From assembly GCA_964645915.1 (NCBI GenBank), contig CAZYDH010000001.1, forward strand, positions 62,001-126,000: 64,000 nt of DNA. The letters are read 5' to 3'. Each line of letters begins with the position of its first letter. Position 1 is the stretch's first letter. The stretch comes from JACNKV01 sp964645915 (GTDB lineage Bacteria > Fidelibacterota > Marinisomatia > Marinisomatales > JACNKV01). Position numbers and translations under genes: made by a program. Of this stretch, positions 45,266 through 54,332 are shown piece by piece. Under the pieces are notes generated by a model. It had not been told where the DNA came from, made no database searches, and was given only the letters and a program-made list of their open reading frames with translations.

Positions 45266-46086
45266 GATATATTTCTAAAAACATCCCTGGAGTCTTTATC
45301 GATAAATGTGATTAATTTTTCTTGAATCATCATCCAATGTTCTTTTTGATGAAGACCAATAATTCCAGTCTTTATCATTTCACAGACATGAACTTCTTCG
45401 TTTGTGTGATTTTGTAGTTTGCCCGCAATTGGAATAAAAAACAAATTAGAGAGTAGGACTCCGTAAAATGTTGTGACCAATGCAATTCCCATATTTTTTA
45501 ATAAACCTTGAAGAGGATCACTGAACTGATTTGCAAAATCTGAAACAGAACTACTTGTTGCTTCACCGTGCATCATCAAAATGAGCCCCATAACCGTTCC
45601 CAGAAGACCAAAAGCAGGAGCATAGGAACCCATATTAAAAAACAATTCATGTCCAGATTGATGGCGTTTGATAAGATTTTGTAGTTCGTTATCTAAGAAT
45701 TTTTCCAGACGAACTTTATCTTTTTCAATAATTGCGTATTCTAACCCGGTTTGCATATATTGTTCTTCGAGGCTTGGTAATTCTTTTTCAAGCTCTGCTA
45801 ATCCTTTTTTTCTGGCCAACTTACTTAAATCAACAAAACGGTGAATTAAAGATATCGGATCTTGTTGGTTTTTTCCTAAAAAGGCATTCCCTGCAATTTT
45901 GAATAGCTGAGCAACTTGAGAAAGTTGATAGTTCACAAGTGTTGCGGCAAAGGTGCCGCCTAAGACAATGGCTAATCCTTGTAATTGGAAAAATGTTGAA
46001 GGAACACCGCCCGTGGCACTGTCGAACATTCCAAAGCCGATTAAAAACAGTCCAGCAATTAATCCAAAAATAGTTGATAGATCCAT
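45262..46086 (-). CDS. MotA/PomA-type stator proton channel protein
   Basis: A 274-residue inner-membrane protein of MotA/PomA length with four helices (about residues 5-22, 32-55, 150-172 and 197-220). The large cytoplasmic loop contains ARKKGLAELEKEL, which supplies the Arg and Glu that in MotA contact the rotor protein FliG. The third helix carries PAFGLLGTVMGLI, with the conserved Pro, and the fourth GIALVTTFYGVLLSN. It lacks the long C-terminal tail of ZorA. First of a three-gene set with the two MotB-like genes, about 20 nt after a rhomboid gene. Confidence 0.9.
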   Translation of the reverse strand: MDLSTIFGLIAGLFLIGFGMFDSATGGVPSTFFQLQGLAIVLGGTFAATLVNYQLSQVAQLFKIAGNAFLGKNQQDPISLIHRFVDLSKLARKKGLAELEKELPSLEEQYMQTGLEYAIIEKDKVRLEKFLDNELQNLIKRHQSGHELFFNMGSYAPAFGLLGTVMGLILMMHGEATSSSVSDFANQFSDPLQGLLKNMGIALVTTFYGVLLSNLFFIPIAGKLQNHTNEEVHVCEMIKTGIIGLHQKEHWMMIQEKLITFIDKDSRDVFRNIS

Positions 46087-46106
46087 TTGTTTTCCCTCTT
46101 ATTTAT

Positions 46107-46925
46107 TTAGTTCTTTGTGTTCTTTTTGGATAATATCGTATTAACGGATTGAAAAATTGATTTTTCTTTTTCCGAAAGATTGTCGTATCCAATTTGATTA
46201 ATTTTGTTTAAAAGACGTAAAAGAGTTTTTTCACGATCAATAGAGGCTTGATCTTTCTTTTCACTCCATTGATGTTTCAATCCGAGTATAAATTTTCTAA
46301 ATGAAAAAGAAGTCTTTTTCCATTTCCAATTTGATTTTAAATAAAAATATCCAATGATCATACCGGACAAATGAGTTAAGTGGCTGATGTTAGAATTAGA
46401 GCCCCAGGATGAATAGAGAGCAAGAAGCCCAATAAACAGCACAAACCATTTGACCTTAATTGGGATCACAAAATATAATAAAACCGTTCGATTGGGGAAG
46501 ATTAAACCATACGCTAAAAGTATACCATATATTGCTCCACTGGCACCGATCAAAATCAAATGAGAATTTGAAAGATTAAAGAGGAGCCAAACGAGACCGG
46601 ACCCGACACCGGTTATGAAATAATATTTGATAAACTGGTTCTTTCCCCAAATGGATTCTAATTCAGAACCAAACATCCATAAGATTAACATGTTGATCGC
46701 AAGATGCCAAATATTCCCATGGATAAACATATAAGATACGGGTTGCCATAACATGGGAAGAACTGCTCTGGGAGAAAGTCCGAATTTCGAAGAAAAATCC
46801 AAAGATAAAAGAATATCGAAAAGAAAAAGAACAGCATTTATTCCAATGAGGATCTTTATTGCTTCAGGAAAATATTTAGGTTTCCATGAAAATTGTCCGT
46901 GTTGGGACTGGAATTGATATCTCAT
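46107..46925 (-). CDS. Rhomboid family intramembrane serine protease
   Basis: A 272-residue membrane protease with six helices. The catalytic Ser129 is in GASGAIYG and the His185 in SHLTHLSGMIIG. The first-loop WHLAINMLILWMFG (about 73-86) is the usual rhomboid motif following the FIHGN turn. The C-terminal 70 residues are a charged cytoplasmic tail. Rhomboids cut single-pass membrane proteins within or near the helix. The single-pass MotB-like proteins encoded just downstream are conceivable substrates, but that is only proximity. It abuts the next upstream gene without a gap. Confidence 0.93.
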   Translation of the reverse strand: MRYQFQSQHGQFSWKPKYFPEAIKILIGINAVLFLFDILLSLDFSSKFGLSPRAVLPMLWQPVSYMFIHGNIWHLAINMLILWMFGSELESIWGKNQFIKYYFITGVGSGLVWLLFNLSNSHLILIGASGAIYGILLAYGLIFPNRTVLLYFVIPIKVKWFVLFIGLLALYSSWGSNSNISHLTHLSGMIIGYFYLKSNWKWKKTSFSFRKFILGLKHQWSEKKDQASIDREKTLLRLLNKINQIGYDNLSEKEKSIFQSVNTILSKKNTKN

Positions 46926-47783
46926 TTAGTTTTCGTACAAAACGGAACGAACGCGAAGACGGTTCTTAGGATTTAGCAAAGGAGTCATACGACTGGGGGG
47001 AGCTTCCGGAACGGTTAATTGTGGCATTTTAAAGATTCTTACTTTCAAGTCGGGTGCATGCTGAAGATTGTAAGCAATATTAACAAAAAGATCGAAAGGA
47101 AAAACTCCTTTGATCTTAGTGAATCCGTACCGATTTAATCCGTCACGAATGATCGTGCTGCAACTACGGGTAAGAAAATTAAAATCTCTATATTTTTCAG
47201 GAGCTTTTTTACTGGGTACACATGCATGGATTGTTTTTAACTCTTCATGATAAATATCAGAAAGTTTTTTTGTGTCAACCCCTTCAATTCTAATCACATG
47301 GATTGTTCTCATAAAATTGCGGCCGAATTTGTCAAAAAAGGCTCGTCCGTCATCAAGAATTTCAAACATATCATTATTTGGAGATGGTGCAAATTCACCT
47401 AATGCGGGGCGATAAAAATATTCTTCTTTCACCATGACTTCATTTTCATTGATTAAATGTGAAAAATTAAATATTTCTCCATTAACATTGATCGCATTGT
47501 GTCCGAATGTTGATGCAATATATTTTACCAGACTTTCATTATAATAAAACTCGACAAATGGAGTGCTTACCGGGGGATCATCTGGCCAGACAATTATAAT
47601 GGGTGCTCCCGTTTCATAATCTTTTTGGGGCAGATGTCTGGCACAGACTTTTTTATTAAGCCAATGAACACAATATCCATCCCAAATATTTTCACCTTCA
47701 AAATGTCGGGTTCCGCTTTCATCTAACAGGAAGGTAGAGCTGTTGGATTGAGTAAGAACTCCCTTAACGGTTTTATTTATCAT
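46926..47783 (-). CDS. Putative permuted NlpC/P60-like (DUF4105-like) protein
   Basis: A 285-residue protein without signal peptide. Two segments recall permuted papain-like proteins of the DUF4105/YiiX type: FGHNAINVNGEIFNFSH (about residues 92-108), with a possible active-site His, and NFLTRSCSTIIRDGLNRYG (about 203-221), with a Cys (Cys209) where that family has N-C-[ST]. The spacing and the His-before-Cys order fit a circularly permuted cysteine hydrolase, but I cannot confirm the family, and the asparagine before the Cys is a serine here. Coupled to recO by a 4-nt overlap and to the rhomboid gene without gap. Confidence 0.5.
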   Translation of the reverse strand: MINKTVKGVLTQSNSSTFLLDESGTRHFEGENIWDGYCVHWLNKKVCARHLPQKDYETGAPIIIVWPDDPPVSTPFVEFYYNESLVKYIASTFGHNAINVNGEIFNFSHLINENEVMVKEEYFYRPALGEFAPSPNNDMFEILDDGRAFFDKFGRNFMRTIHVIRIEGVDTKKLSDIYHEELKTIHACVPSKKAPEKYRDFNFLTRSCSTIIRDGLNRYGFTKIKGVFPFDLFVNIAYNLQHAPDLKVRIFKMPQLTVPEAPPSRMTPLLNPKNRLRVRSVLYEN

Positions 47784-48466
47784 GAAAAAATTTTCTTAAT
47801 TACTTCTAATGATTTCAAGGATTTAATTCCCTCAAAATGATAATGAATTTGCGTTAAAAGATATTGGCTTACAATCGTCTTATCTATGGGTTTTATATCT
47901 AATTCGGGTAAGGATTCTAAAGAATGTTTTTGCAGAGTGGATAAAATATTCAAGCTGGACGGATGATTTTGCATAACAGGAAGATTTATTCCCGGAAGAT
48001 CATCGGTAGAAAGATCCGGTTTAAATCCTAAAAGAGTCAGTAGTTTCATTTCATAATACCAATATAGAACATTGGCTGGATGTGATTTTATATCTAAGGC
48101 ACGAATACAATTGATCAGCTCATCAAATAATTCCGGATGTGGATCGTGATCAGTGATGGCTTTTTCTGTTAACTCAATAATTGCTAATGCTATTGATACA
48201 GTTTTTAGATCTGTCTGTAAATTAAGCCAAGGTTCTAAAAAAGATGCCTTTGAGATGGTTTGAAGTTCTCGAGATTGTTTATAATAGAAAATGACATCTA
48301 AATAACTTAAGTGTTGAAAGTAAGCTCCCATCGGATTTTTTTTTCGGCGAGCGCCACGAACTATCACGCTGATTTTACCCAAATCCCGTGTTAGACATCG
48401 GGCAATTAAACTGGTATCCCCGTATGGAAAGCTTTTTAATACAATCGCAGGAGATTGAACGATCAT
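47780..48466 (-). CDS. recO: DNA repair protein RecO
   Basis: A 228-residue protein with the RecO plan: an N-terminal OB fold (residues 1-80, beginning SPAIVLKSFPYGDTSLIARC and followed by GKISVIVRGARRKKN), then a helical C-terminal domain. The four zinc-binding cysteines of many RecO proteins are not obvious. RecO loads RecA onto SSB-coated single-stranded DNA with RecR. It lies 12 nt after proS and its stop overlaps the next gene by 4 nt. Confidence 0.9.
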   Translation of the reverse strand: MIVQSPAIVLKSFPYGDTSLIARCLTRDLGKISVIVRGARRKKNPMGAYFQHLSYLDVIFYYKQSRELQTISKASFLEPWLNLQTDLKTVSIALAIIELTEKAITDHDPHPELFDELINCIRALDIKSHPANVLYWYYEMKLLTLLGFKPDLSTDDLPGINLPVMQNHPSSLNILSTLQKHSLESLPELDIKPIDKTIVSQYLLTQIHYHFEGIKSLKSLEVIKKIFS

Positions 48467-48478
48467 AATAAAATTGGT

Positions 48479-49951
48479 TTAATAGGCTTTGGCGAAAACA
48501 ACCTCATGCTTCGCTGGTTTTCCGGAGTAGATACATGTTAAGCCGGAGGGTTCTTCATCAAATGGGATAACGCGGATCGTAGCTTTTGTTTCTTCTTTGA
48601 TTGCATTTTCGGTTTCTGTTGTTCCATCCCAGCCACACCGAATGAAACCACCCTGGTTGTTAATAATCTCTTTGAACTCTTCGTATGATGAAACTGTGTG
48701 AGTGTTTTCTGTTCTGAAATCTTTTGCCTGTTTTAATAGTCCGGATTGAATATCATCCAACATGTCAGATAGCAGATTAGGTACTGCATTTATTGCAACG
48801 AATGTTTTTTCTCCGGTATCTCTGCGAGCAACAACCACTAGTCCATTGTTCATGTCTCGTTGACCGACCTCTAAACGGATTGGGACACCTTTTAATTCCC
48901 ATTCATTAAATTTGAATCCCGGAGATGCATCTGACCAGTCAATTTTTATTCGAATGCCTAAAGACTTAATTTCTGACAACGTTGATTTGAGATATTCTTC
49001 TACTTTTTTCCGATCTTCATCAGTTCGCGTGATTGGAATAATAACAACTTGTATAGGAGCAATTTTAGGAGGAAGGCGTAGACCCTTGTCATCTCCGTGC
49101 GTCATAATAACAGCTCCGACAAGTCGAGTGGTGACTCCCCAACTTGTGGCATAGACGAACTCTTCTTTGTTGTCTTTTGTTTGAAATGTTACATCAAAAG
49201 CTTTTGCAAAATTCTGTCCAAGATCATGAGAAGTGCCGGCTTGCAAAGCGCGTTTATCTCCCATCATTGCTTCAATACAATAAGTTTGTTCCGCACCTGC
49301 AAATTTTTCAGATTCTGATTTTGTCCCGGTTAGAACCGGAACTGCCAGATAATCTTCCGCAAGCTGGCAATAAACTTCTAACATTTTTAAGGCTTCTTCT
49401 TTTGCTTCGTCAGCACTGGCATGTGCCGTATGTCCTTCTTGCCATAAAAATTCGGTTGTCCGCAAAAATAAGCGAGTACGCATTTCCCATCGAACGACAT
49501 TTGCCCATTGGTTAATTAATAAAGGAAGGTCCCTGTAAGAATTAATCCACTTTTTATACATAGACCAAATGATAGTTTCGCTTGTTGGGCGAACGATGAG
49601 TTCTTCTTCTAGTTTAGATGAGGGATCAACTTCTACACCTTTTCCATCTTCTGTTGTACGAAGACGATGATGTGTTACAACGGCACATTCTTTTGCAAAA
49701 CCTTCTACATGTTCAGCTTCTTTAGAAAGGAAAGATTTCGGAATGAATAATGGAAAGTACGCATTAACATGTCCCGTGTCTTTAATCATGGTATCCAAAG
49801 CATCTCGTAAGTGCTCCCATAAAGCAAACCCATATGGACGGATGACCATTGATCCGCGAACAGGGCTGTAATCAGCTAGTTTCGCCTTAACAACAATATC
49901 AGTATACCAAGCGGCATAATCCTGTTTCTGTGATGTAATTCCTTTTGACAT
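48479..49951 (-). CDS. proS: Prolyl-tRNA synthetase, short (archaeal/eukaryote-like) type
   Basis: A 490-residue class IIa synthetase that charges tRNA-Pro. The ATG at 49951 is preferred over a TTG two codons upstream. Motif 1 region RGSMVIRPYGFALWE, motif 2 FLRTTEFLWQEGHTAH and the anticodon-binding domain (from about residue 290: IQVVIIPI) are clear. It lacks the editing insertion of the long bacterial type and has the C-terminal extension of the short type, ending in a Tyr (FAKAY). This form is common in FCB and other bacterial lineages. It sits 33 nt downstream of the ftsB-like gene. Confidence 0.96.
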   Translation of the reverse strand: MSKGITSQKQDYAAWYTDIVVKAKLADYSPVRGSMVIRPYGFALWEHLRDALDTMIKDTGHVNAYFPLFIPKSFLSKEAEHVEGFAKECAVVTHHRLRTTEDGKGVEVDPSSKLEEELIVRPTSETIIWSMYKKWINSYRDLPLLINQWANVVRWEMRTRLFLRTTEFLWQEGHTAHASADEAKEEALKMLEVYCQLAEDYLAVPVLTGTKSESEKFAGAEQTYCIEAMMGDKRALQAGTSHDLGQNFAKAFDVTFQTKDNKEEFVYATSWGVTTRLVGAVIMTHGDDKGLRLPPKIAPIQVVIIPITRTDEDRKKVEEYLKSTLSEIKSLGIRIKIDWSDASPGFKFNEWELKGVPIRLEVGQRDMNNGLVVVARRDTGEKTFVAINAVPNLLSDMLDDIQSGLLKQAKDFRTENTHTVSSYEEFKEIINNQGGFIRCGWDGTTETENAIKEETKATIRVIPFDEEPSGLTCIYSGKPAKHEVVFAKAY

Positions 49952-49984
49952 TAACAACCTATGTATTTATGTGTAATTGTGGAG

Positions 49985-50344
49985 CTAATTCTCTGAAGGT
50001 TCTTTTTCAAAGACCTTAAATACTTTTTCTCCGGGTTTAGCCATGCGGTATTTTTCTCTCGCAAGGTGTTCCAGATAGTCCATATCGGTTTTTAGTCGTG
50101 TTTTTTCTGCTTCCAATACTTGTCGCTCTTTCCGTAATTCTGCAATGAGCAATTGAGTTGCTTTACGCTCAGTTTTTAGTCTATAGAGCTGATAAACACC
50201 ATGATCTCCAAAGAAGAAGATAACAATTAGAATGCTGGTTATAAAAAACAAGATCCATCGAAACAGTTTTTTTTGTGCTTCGCTGGCTTGCTTATTAGAA
50301 TAGCGAGATCTTTTTTGTCTGTTTGTTTTTCTATATCGTTTCAC
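49985..50344 (-). CDS. FtsB/DivIC-family cell division protein
   Basis: A 119-residue bitopic protein: a very basic cytoplasmic N-terminus (residues 1-25), one helix (about 28-46) and a periplasmic coiled coil (about 52-90) with the family ending YLEHLAREKYRMAKPGEKVF. FtsB bridges FtsL and FtsQ in the divisome. Its start overlaps the enolase stop by 4 nt; the eno-ftsB order is a classic conserved pair in bacteria, which supports the call. Confidence 0.9.
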   Translation of the reverse strand: MKRYRKTNRQKRSRYSNKQASEAQKKLFRWILFFITSILIVIFFFGDHGVYQLYRLKTERKATQLLIAELRKERQVLEAEKTRLKTDMDYLEHLAREKYRMAKPGEKVFKVFEKEPSEN

Positions 50345-51624
50345 GAATTCCCAAGAACTTCATGCCCGGGGAAGATAGCTTGCGACCCAAGCTCTTCTTC
50401 GATTCTAAGCAATTGATTGTATTTTGCGATCCGGTCGGTTCTTGAAGCGGATCCTGTTTTAATTTGCCCCATTCCCATTGCGACTGCAAAATCAGCGATA
50501 GTGGTATCTTCTGTTTCACCGGACCGATGAGAAATTACAGCAGCGTAGTTGTTTTTCCGAGCCATTTCAATTGCTTGAATGGTTTCCGTCACAGAGCCAA
50601 TTTGGTTCAACTTAATTAGAATAGCATTCATTGATTTTTCATCGATTGCTCTTTGTAAACGAAGAATATTTGTTACGGTAAGATCATCACCGACGATTTG
50701 GATTTTAGATCCGAGTTCTGCGTTCAGTTTTTGCCAACCATTCCAATCATCTTCATGCAAACCATCCTCGATGGAGACAATAGGATATTTTGAAACAAGA
50801 TCTTTCAAAAAAGCGACCATCTCCTCAGAAGTTAAAGATCGGTTTTCAGAAGCTAAAATATATTTACCATCTTTATAAAACTCACTGGCCGCAGCATCCA
50901 AAGCAATGAAAATGTCTTTACCGGGGACGTATCCTGCATTTTTTATGGCTTGTAAAATAACCTCGACAGCTTCTTCATTAGACCGAAGATTGGGTGCAAA
51001 ACCACCTTCGTCTCCAACGGCGGTATTTAATCCAAGCCCTTTTAAGACTTTCTTAAGATGATGAAAAACTTCAGCCCCCATCCGAAGAGCTTCAGAAAAA
51101 GAATTTGCCCCAATCGGAAAAACCATAAATTCTTGGATATCCACATTATTGTCTGCGTGGCTTCCTCCATTTAAAATGTTCATCATGGGTATGGGAAGCG
51201 TGCAGGCATCTTTAGTCCCCAAGTACTGATATAGGGGTAAATTTACACTTTTCGCAGCTGCATAGGCAGTGGCCATAGAAACACCCAAGATAGCATTGGC
51301 ACCCAGCTTGGATTTATTGGGAGTGCCGTCCAATTCAATCATACTTTGATCCAGTCCGGATTGATCCAAAGCTGAATGGCCGATAACGGCTTGACGAATT
51401 ATTGTATTTACATTATCAACAGCTTGTTTTACACCTTTTCCAACGTAGCGATTTTTATCACCATCGCGTAATTCAACCGCTTCATGCTCTCCGGTTGAAG
51501 CGCCGGACGGAACCGCTGCTCTTCCAAAACTTCCGTCAGATAATGTGATATCCACCTCAACGGTCGGATTTCCCCTTGAGTCTAAAATTTCTCTAGCGTG
51601 TACATCAGAGATTGTTGGTTTCAT
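50341..51624 (-). CDS. eno: Enolase
   Basis: A 427-residue glycolytic enzyme converting 2-phosphoglycerate to phosphoenolpyruvate. The Mg2+ ligands and catalytic residues are in VGDEGGFAPN, SIEDGLHEDDW and VGDDLTVTN; the catalytic Lys is in ILIKLNQIG and the substrate loop is ISHRSGETEDTTIAD. Length and motifs are fully normal. Its first codon is ATG with GGAGA-type bases upstream. First gene of the long minus-strand run, with a 247-nt gap to the divergent FemAB-like gene. Confidence 0.98.
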   Translation of the reverse strand: MKPTISDVHAREILDSRGNPTVEVDITLSDGSFGRAAVPSGASTGEHEAVELRDGDKNRYVGKGVKQAVDNVNTIIRQAVIGHSALDQSGLDQSMIELDGTPNKSKLGANAILGVSMATAYAAAKSVNLPLYQYLGTKDACTLPIPMMNILNGGSHADNNVDIQEFMVFPIGANSFSEALRMGAEVFHHLKKVLKGLGLNTAVGDEGGFAPNLRSNEEAVEVILQAIKNAGYVPGKDIFIALDAAASEFYKDGKYILASENRSLTSEEMVAFLKDLVSKYPIVSIEDGLHEDDWNGWQKLNAELGSKIQIVGDDLTVTNILRLQRAIDEKSMNAILIKLNQIGSVTETIQAIEMARKNNYAAVISHRSGETEDTTIADFAVAMGMGQIKTGSASRTDRIAKYNQLLRIEEELGSQAIFPGHEVLGNS

Positions 51625-51871
51625 TGTTTTCTCCTATAAAATTAGGGTAGAAAATTAGAGAGTCTTTTTCGGAGTTACAAACAGGTTTCATGATAGATGT
51701 TTTCACAGCTAATTTCTTTGGCTGTACAATGATGAGCATTCAAAGAGATAAGAATCTTAAGCAGAAGTAAAGATGACATGTCTGTTACAATAGAAACATC
51801 GGAACTTAACCATCGTTTTGAAAGTTTCTTTAGCACATTACAACAATTTTAAAACAATAGTTTGAGTAAAT

Positions 51872-52861
51872 ATGAACATCAATATTTTCAAATACACAAG
51901 TAATGATAAACAAGATTGGGATCGTTTTGTTCAAAACTCAAACAACGGAACACTCTTTCACTTGCGGAACTTCTTATCCTATCATATTGATCGTGTTTTT
52001 CCGGACCATTCGCTAATGTGTAAAAAAGGTGAAAAAATTGTTGCGGTATTTCCCGGGTCGATCGTTGAGGAAGATGGAAAAAAAGTTTTATTTTCTCATC
52101 CAGGAGCAAGTTATGGTGGGTTTATTATAAACGATCCTTCTTTTGCTTTGGCGTCGCAAATTCTTGAACAATTCCAAAAATATTGTGAAAAAGAAAATAT
52201 CCATGAAGTAGCCTTAATTCCACCACCATGGATTTATCATTCTTTGCAAAACGAGTCATTTGAATACGCGATGTTGTGGAATCAATATATCACAGATGAA
52301 ATTTATATATCCAGTGTGATTCCATTGATAGAAGATGAAAAAACACTCATCGATAATGTGTGTAAGTTGAAACATCGGTCGAAGAAATATTTTGATAAAA
52401 TCATTCAGGATTTTGGAATTACAACTGAATGGAATAATAATTTTGAGGAATTTTATCCGATTCTGTTAAAGAACAAACAGAGACATCAATCCAAGCCAAC
52501 ACATTCATTACAAGAATTAAAAGTATTAGATAAAGCCCTCCCAAACCATCTCCACCTTTTGATGATGTACTCAAATGGAAAGCCGATTGGAGGAACGTTA
52601 ATATTTATGGCAAATGAAAAGGTTGCGATCATTTTCTATAATATGATTGATTACGATTATATTGGAGCCCAACCCGCAACACTTCAGATAATGGAAACAA
52701 TAAAATGGGCGAAAAAAAGAGGATTTTCATATTTAGATTTTGGAGTATCTCAAAACCCAACAGCTGAAAACCCCTTAACACCGGCTCCTTCACTTATTCG
52801 ATTCAAAGAGGAGTTCGGATCTCTTGGGATGATTAGAAAAGTGTTTCGAAAAACTTTTTAA
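51872..52861 (+). CDS. FemAB/GNAT-fold acyl- or aminoacyltransferase, polysaccharide locus
   Basis: A 329-residue cytosolic protein with the tandem GNAT fold of the FemAB / 'FemAB-related, PEP-CTERM-associated' group. It begins with a FFK-like strand (INIFKYTSNDKQDWDRFV), contains KLKHRSKKYFDK near residue 165, and ends with the typical acetyl-CoA-fold segment YDYIGAQPATLQIMETIKWAKKRGFSYLDFGVS. Such proteins attach amino acids to peptidoglycan or acyl groups to exported sugars. It precedes the flippase gene by 28 nt, so modification of a surface glycan is more likely than wall cross-linking. No Shine-Dalgarno is visible. Confidence 0.75.
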   Translation: MNINIFKYTSNDKQDWDRFVQNSNNGTLFHLRNFLSYHIDRVFPDHSLMCKKGEKIVAVFPGSIVEEDGKKVLFSHPGASYGGFIINDPSFALASQILEQFQKYCEKENIHEVALIPPPWIYHSLQNESFEYAMLWNQYITDEIYISSVIPLIEDEKTLIDNVCKLKHRSKKYFDKIIQDFGITTEWNNNFEEFYPILLKNKQRHQSKPTHSLQELKVLDKALPNHLHLLMMYSNGKPIGGTLIFMANEKVAIIFYNMIDYDYIGAQPATLQIMETIKWAKKRGFSYLDFGVSQNPTAENPLTPAPSLIRFKEEFGSLGMIRKVFRKTF

Positions 52862-52889
52862 CACTATGCAGTTGTAAAAAGGAAAACAG

Positions 52890-54332
52890 TTGCTAATTAA
52901 ATCATTAGGGAAGCACGCATTGATCTACGGTGCCGGGCATATTCTTGCTCGATTGGTGTCTTTTTTGCTATTACCTCTATATACGAACGTGTTTTCTCCG
53001 GAAGAATATGGTGTTGTATCGTTAGGTTATGCGTTTCTCGGATTTATGGGAGTCGTCCTTCATTATGGATTAGATGCCTCTTTAATGAAACATTATGTCC
53101 CCGCAGATCAAAATAACCGAAAATCATTTTTAACAAATACATATATATCATATATAATTACTTCAATAATTGCCGCTGGGATTATCATTGTTTTTCGATC
53201 GACCTTAGCGCCCGTGATATTAGGAAGTAATTATGTAAAATTCTTACCGTATTTAGCAGGTATTTTATTACTGGATATCTTGTGGTCCGTTCCAATGCTG
53301 ATTCTCCGATCAGAAGAAAAACCCTATTATTTTATTATGTTAAGTCTAACGAATGTTGGGCTGTCGTTGTCCTTGAATTTGTACTTTGTGCTGTCATTAA
53401 AAATGGGGATTGGAGGTGTTTTTCTAAGCAATCTTTTTACGTCCGGTGTGTTATTGTTATTGACATCTCCATTCTTATTTTCTCGTATTTCATTCAAAAT
53501 GATTTCCTTTTCCGTCTGGAAAAAGTTAATGAGATTTGGGTGGCCTTTTTTATTGTCAGGGATGTTTGCAATGATGATGGAATTAGCGGACAGATATATT
53601 TTAAGCTGGATGACAGACGTTGGAACAGTTGGGTTCTATAGTGCTGGATATAAATTAGGAATGTTCATGTTACTCGTGGTTATGGGCTTTAACATGGGAT
53701 GGCAGCCGTTTTTTCTTAAAGACGGAGATTGGGAAGAAAAGAAAAAACTATTCAGTAGAATCACATCTTATGTACTTTGGGCAATGGGATTGATTTGGGT
53801 AACATTGGTCCTTTGGGTTGATGTTTTAATACAGCTGGATTTAGGCGGTTTTACATTTTATGGTCCTGAGTACTGGTCTTCAACCTCTATCGTGTTTTGG
53901 ATTGCTCTGGGATACTTATTTGATGCGATGTACTTGTTGCAGCTTCCGGGTCCGTTTTTAACAAATAAATCAGGAATTATTGCTTGGTCGCGCGCTGTTG
54001 GTGCAGTTATCAATATCGGGTTAAATATTCTTCTCATCCCGATTTATGGAGCGCTGGGCGCTGCACTTGCTACGTGTATCTCTTTTGGAGCAATGGCCAT
54101 ATTCCTTTTTGTTATAAATCGTAAAATATATCCTATTCAATACGAATGGGGAAAACTAATCCGAATCAGCTTAGTGCTTTGCATTATTGGGTTAATTATA
54201 ACGAATTATAGTTTATCGCTGAGTGAAAAATTATTTATTACTCTCCTGTTCCCGGGATTGACAATATTAACCGGATTTTTTACAAAAGGAGAAATTGAGA
54301 AGATCAAAAAAATCTTTAGATCAAATCGGTAA
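52890..54332 (+). CDS. Wzx-type polysaccharide flippase
   Basis: A 480-residue inner-membrane protein of the MOP superfamily (polysaccharide transport/PST branch), with about 14 helices and the usual opening KSLGKHALIYGAGHILARLVSFLLLPLY. It would flip lipid-linked oligosaccharide units across the membrane. The start is TTG at 52890 with AAGGAAA about 7 nt upstream; an in-frame stop lies just before it and there is no ATG nearby. Its last 17 nt overlap the end of the convergent glycosyltransferase gene. Confidence 0.92.
   Translation: MLIKSLGKHALIYGAGHILARLVSFLLLPLYTNVFSPEEYGVVSLGYAFLGFMGVVLHYGLDASLMKHYVPADQNNRKSFLTNTYISYIITSIIAAGIIIVFRSTLAPVILGSNYVKFLPYLAGILLLDILWSVPMLILRSEEKPYYFIMLSLTNVGLSLSLNLYFVLSLKMGIGGVFLSNLFTSGVLLLLTSPFLFSRISFKMISFSVWKKLMRFGWPFLLSGMFAMMMELADRYILSWMTDVGTVGFYSAGYKLGMFMLLVVMGFNMGWQPFFLKDGDWEEKKKLFSRITSYVLWAMGLIWVTLVLWVDVLIQLDLGGFTFYGPEYWSSTSIVFWIALGYLFDAMYLLQLPGPFLTNKSGIIAWSRAVGAVINIGLNILLIPIYGALGAALATCISFGAMAIFLFVINRKIYPIQYEWGKLIRISLVLCIIGLIITNYSLSLSEKLFITLLFPGLTILTGFFTKGEIEKIKKIFRSNR

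Noticed and set aside
43867..46086. Zorya anti-phage system (ZorA/ZorB)
   Set aside because: The MotA-like protein is only 274 residues and lacks the long cytoplasmic tail of ZorA, and no ZorC, ZorD or ZorE-like gene is adjacent.
43867..46086. Ordinary flagellar stator genes
   Set aside because: No flagellar gene is present in 64 kb, there are two MotB proteins and one lacks the essential Asp. The possibility remains open only if flagellar genes lie elsewhere in the genome.
51625..51871. A regulatory RNA or riboswitch in the eno/FemAB divergent region
   Set aside because: Only a short ACAGC/GCTGT inverted repeat and some TACAAT-like boxes are visible; no conserved aptamer or terminator pattern is recognisable.
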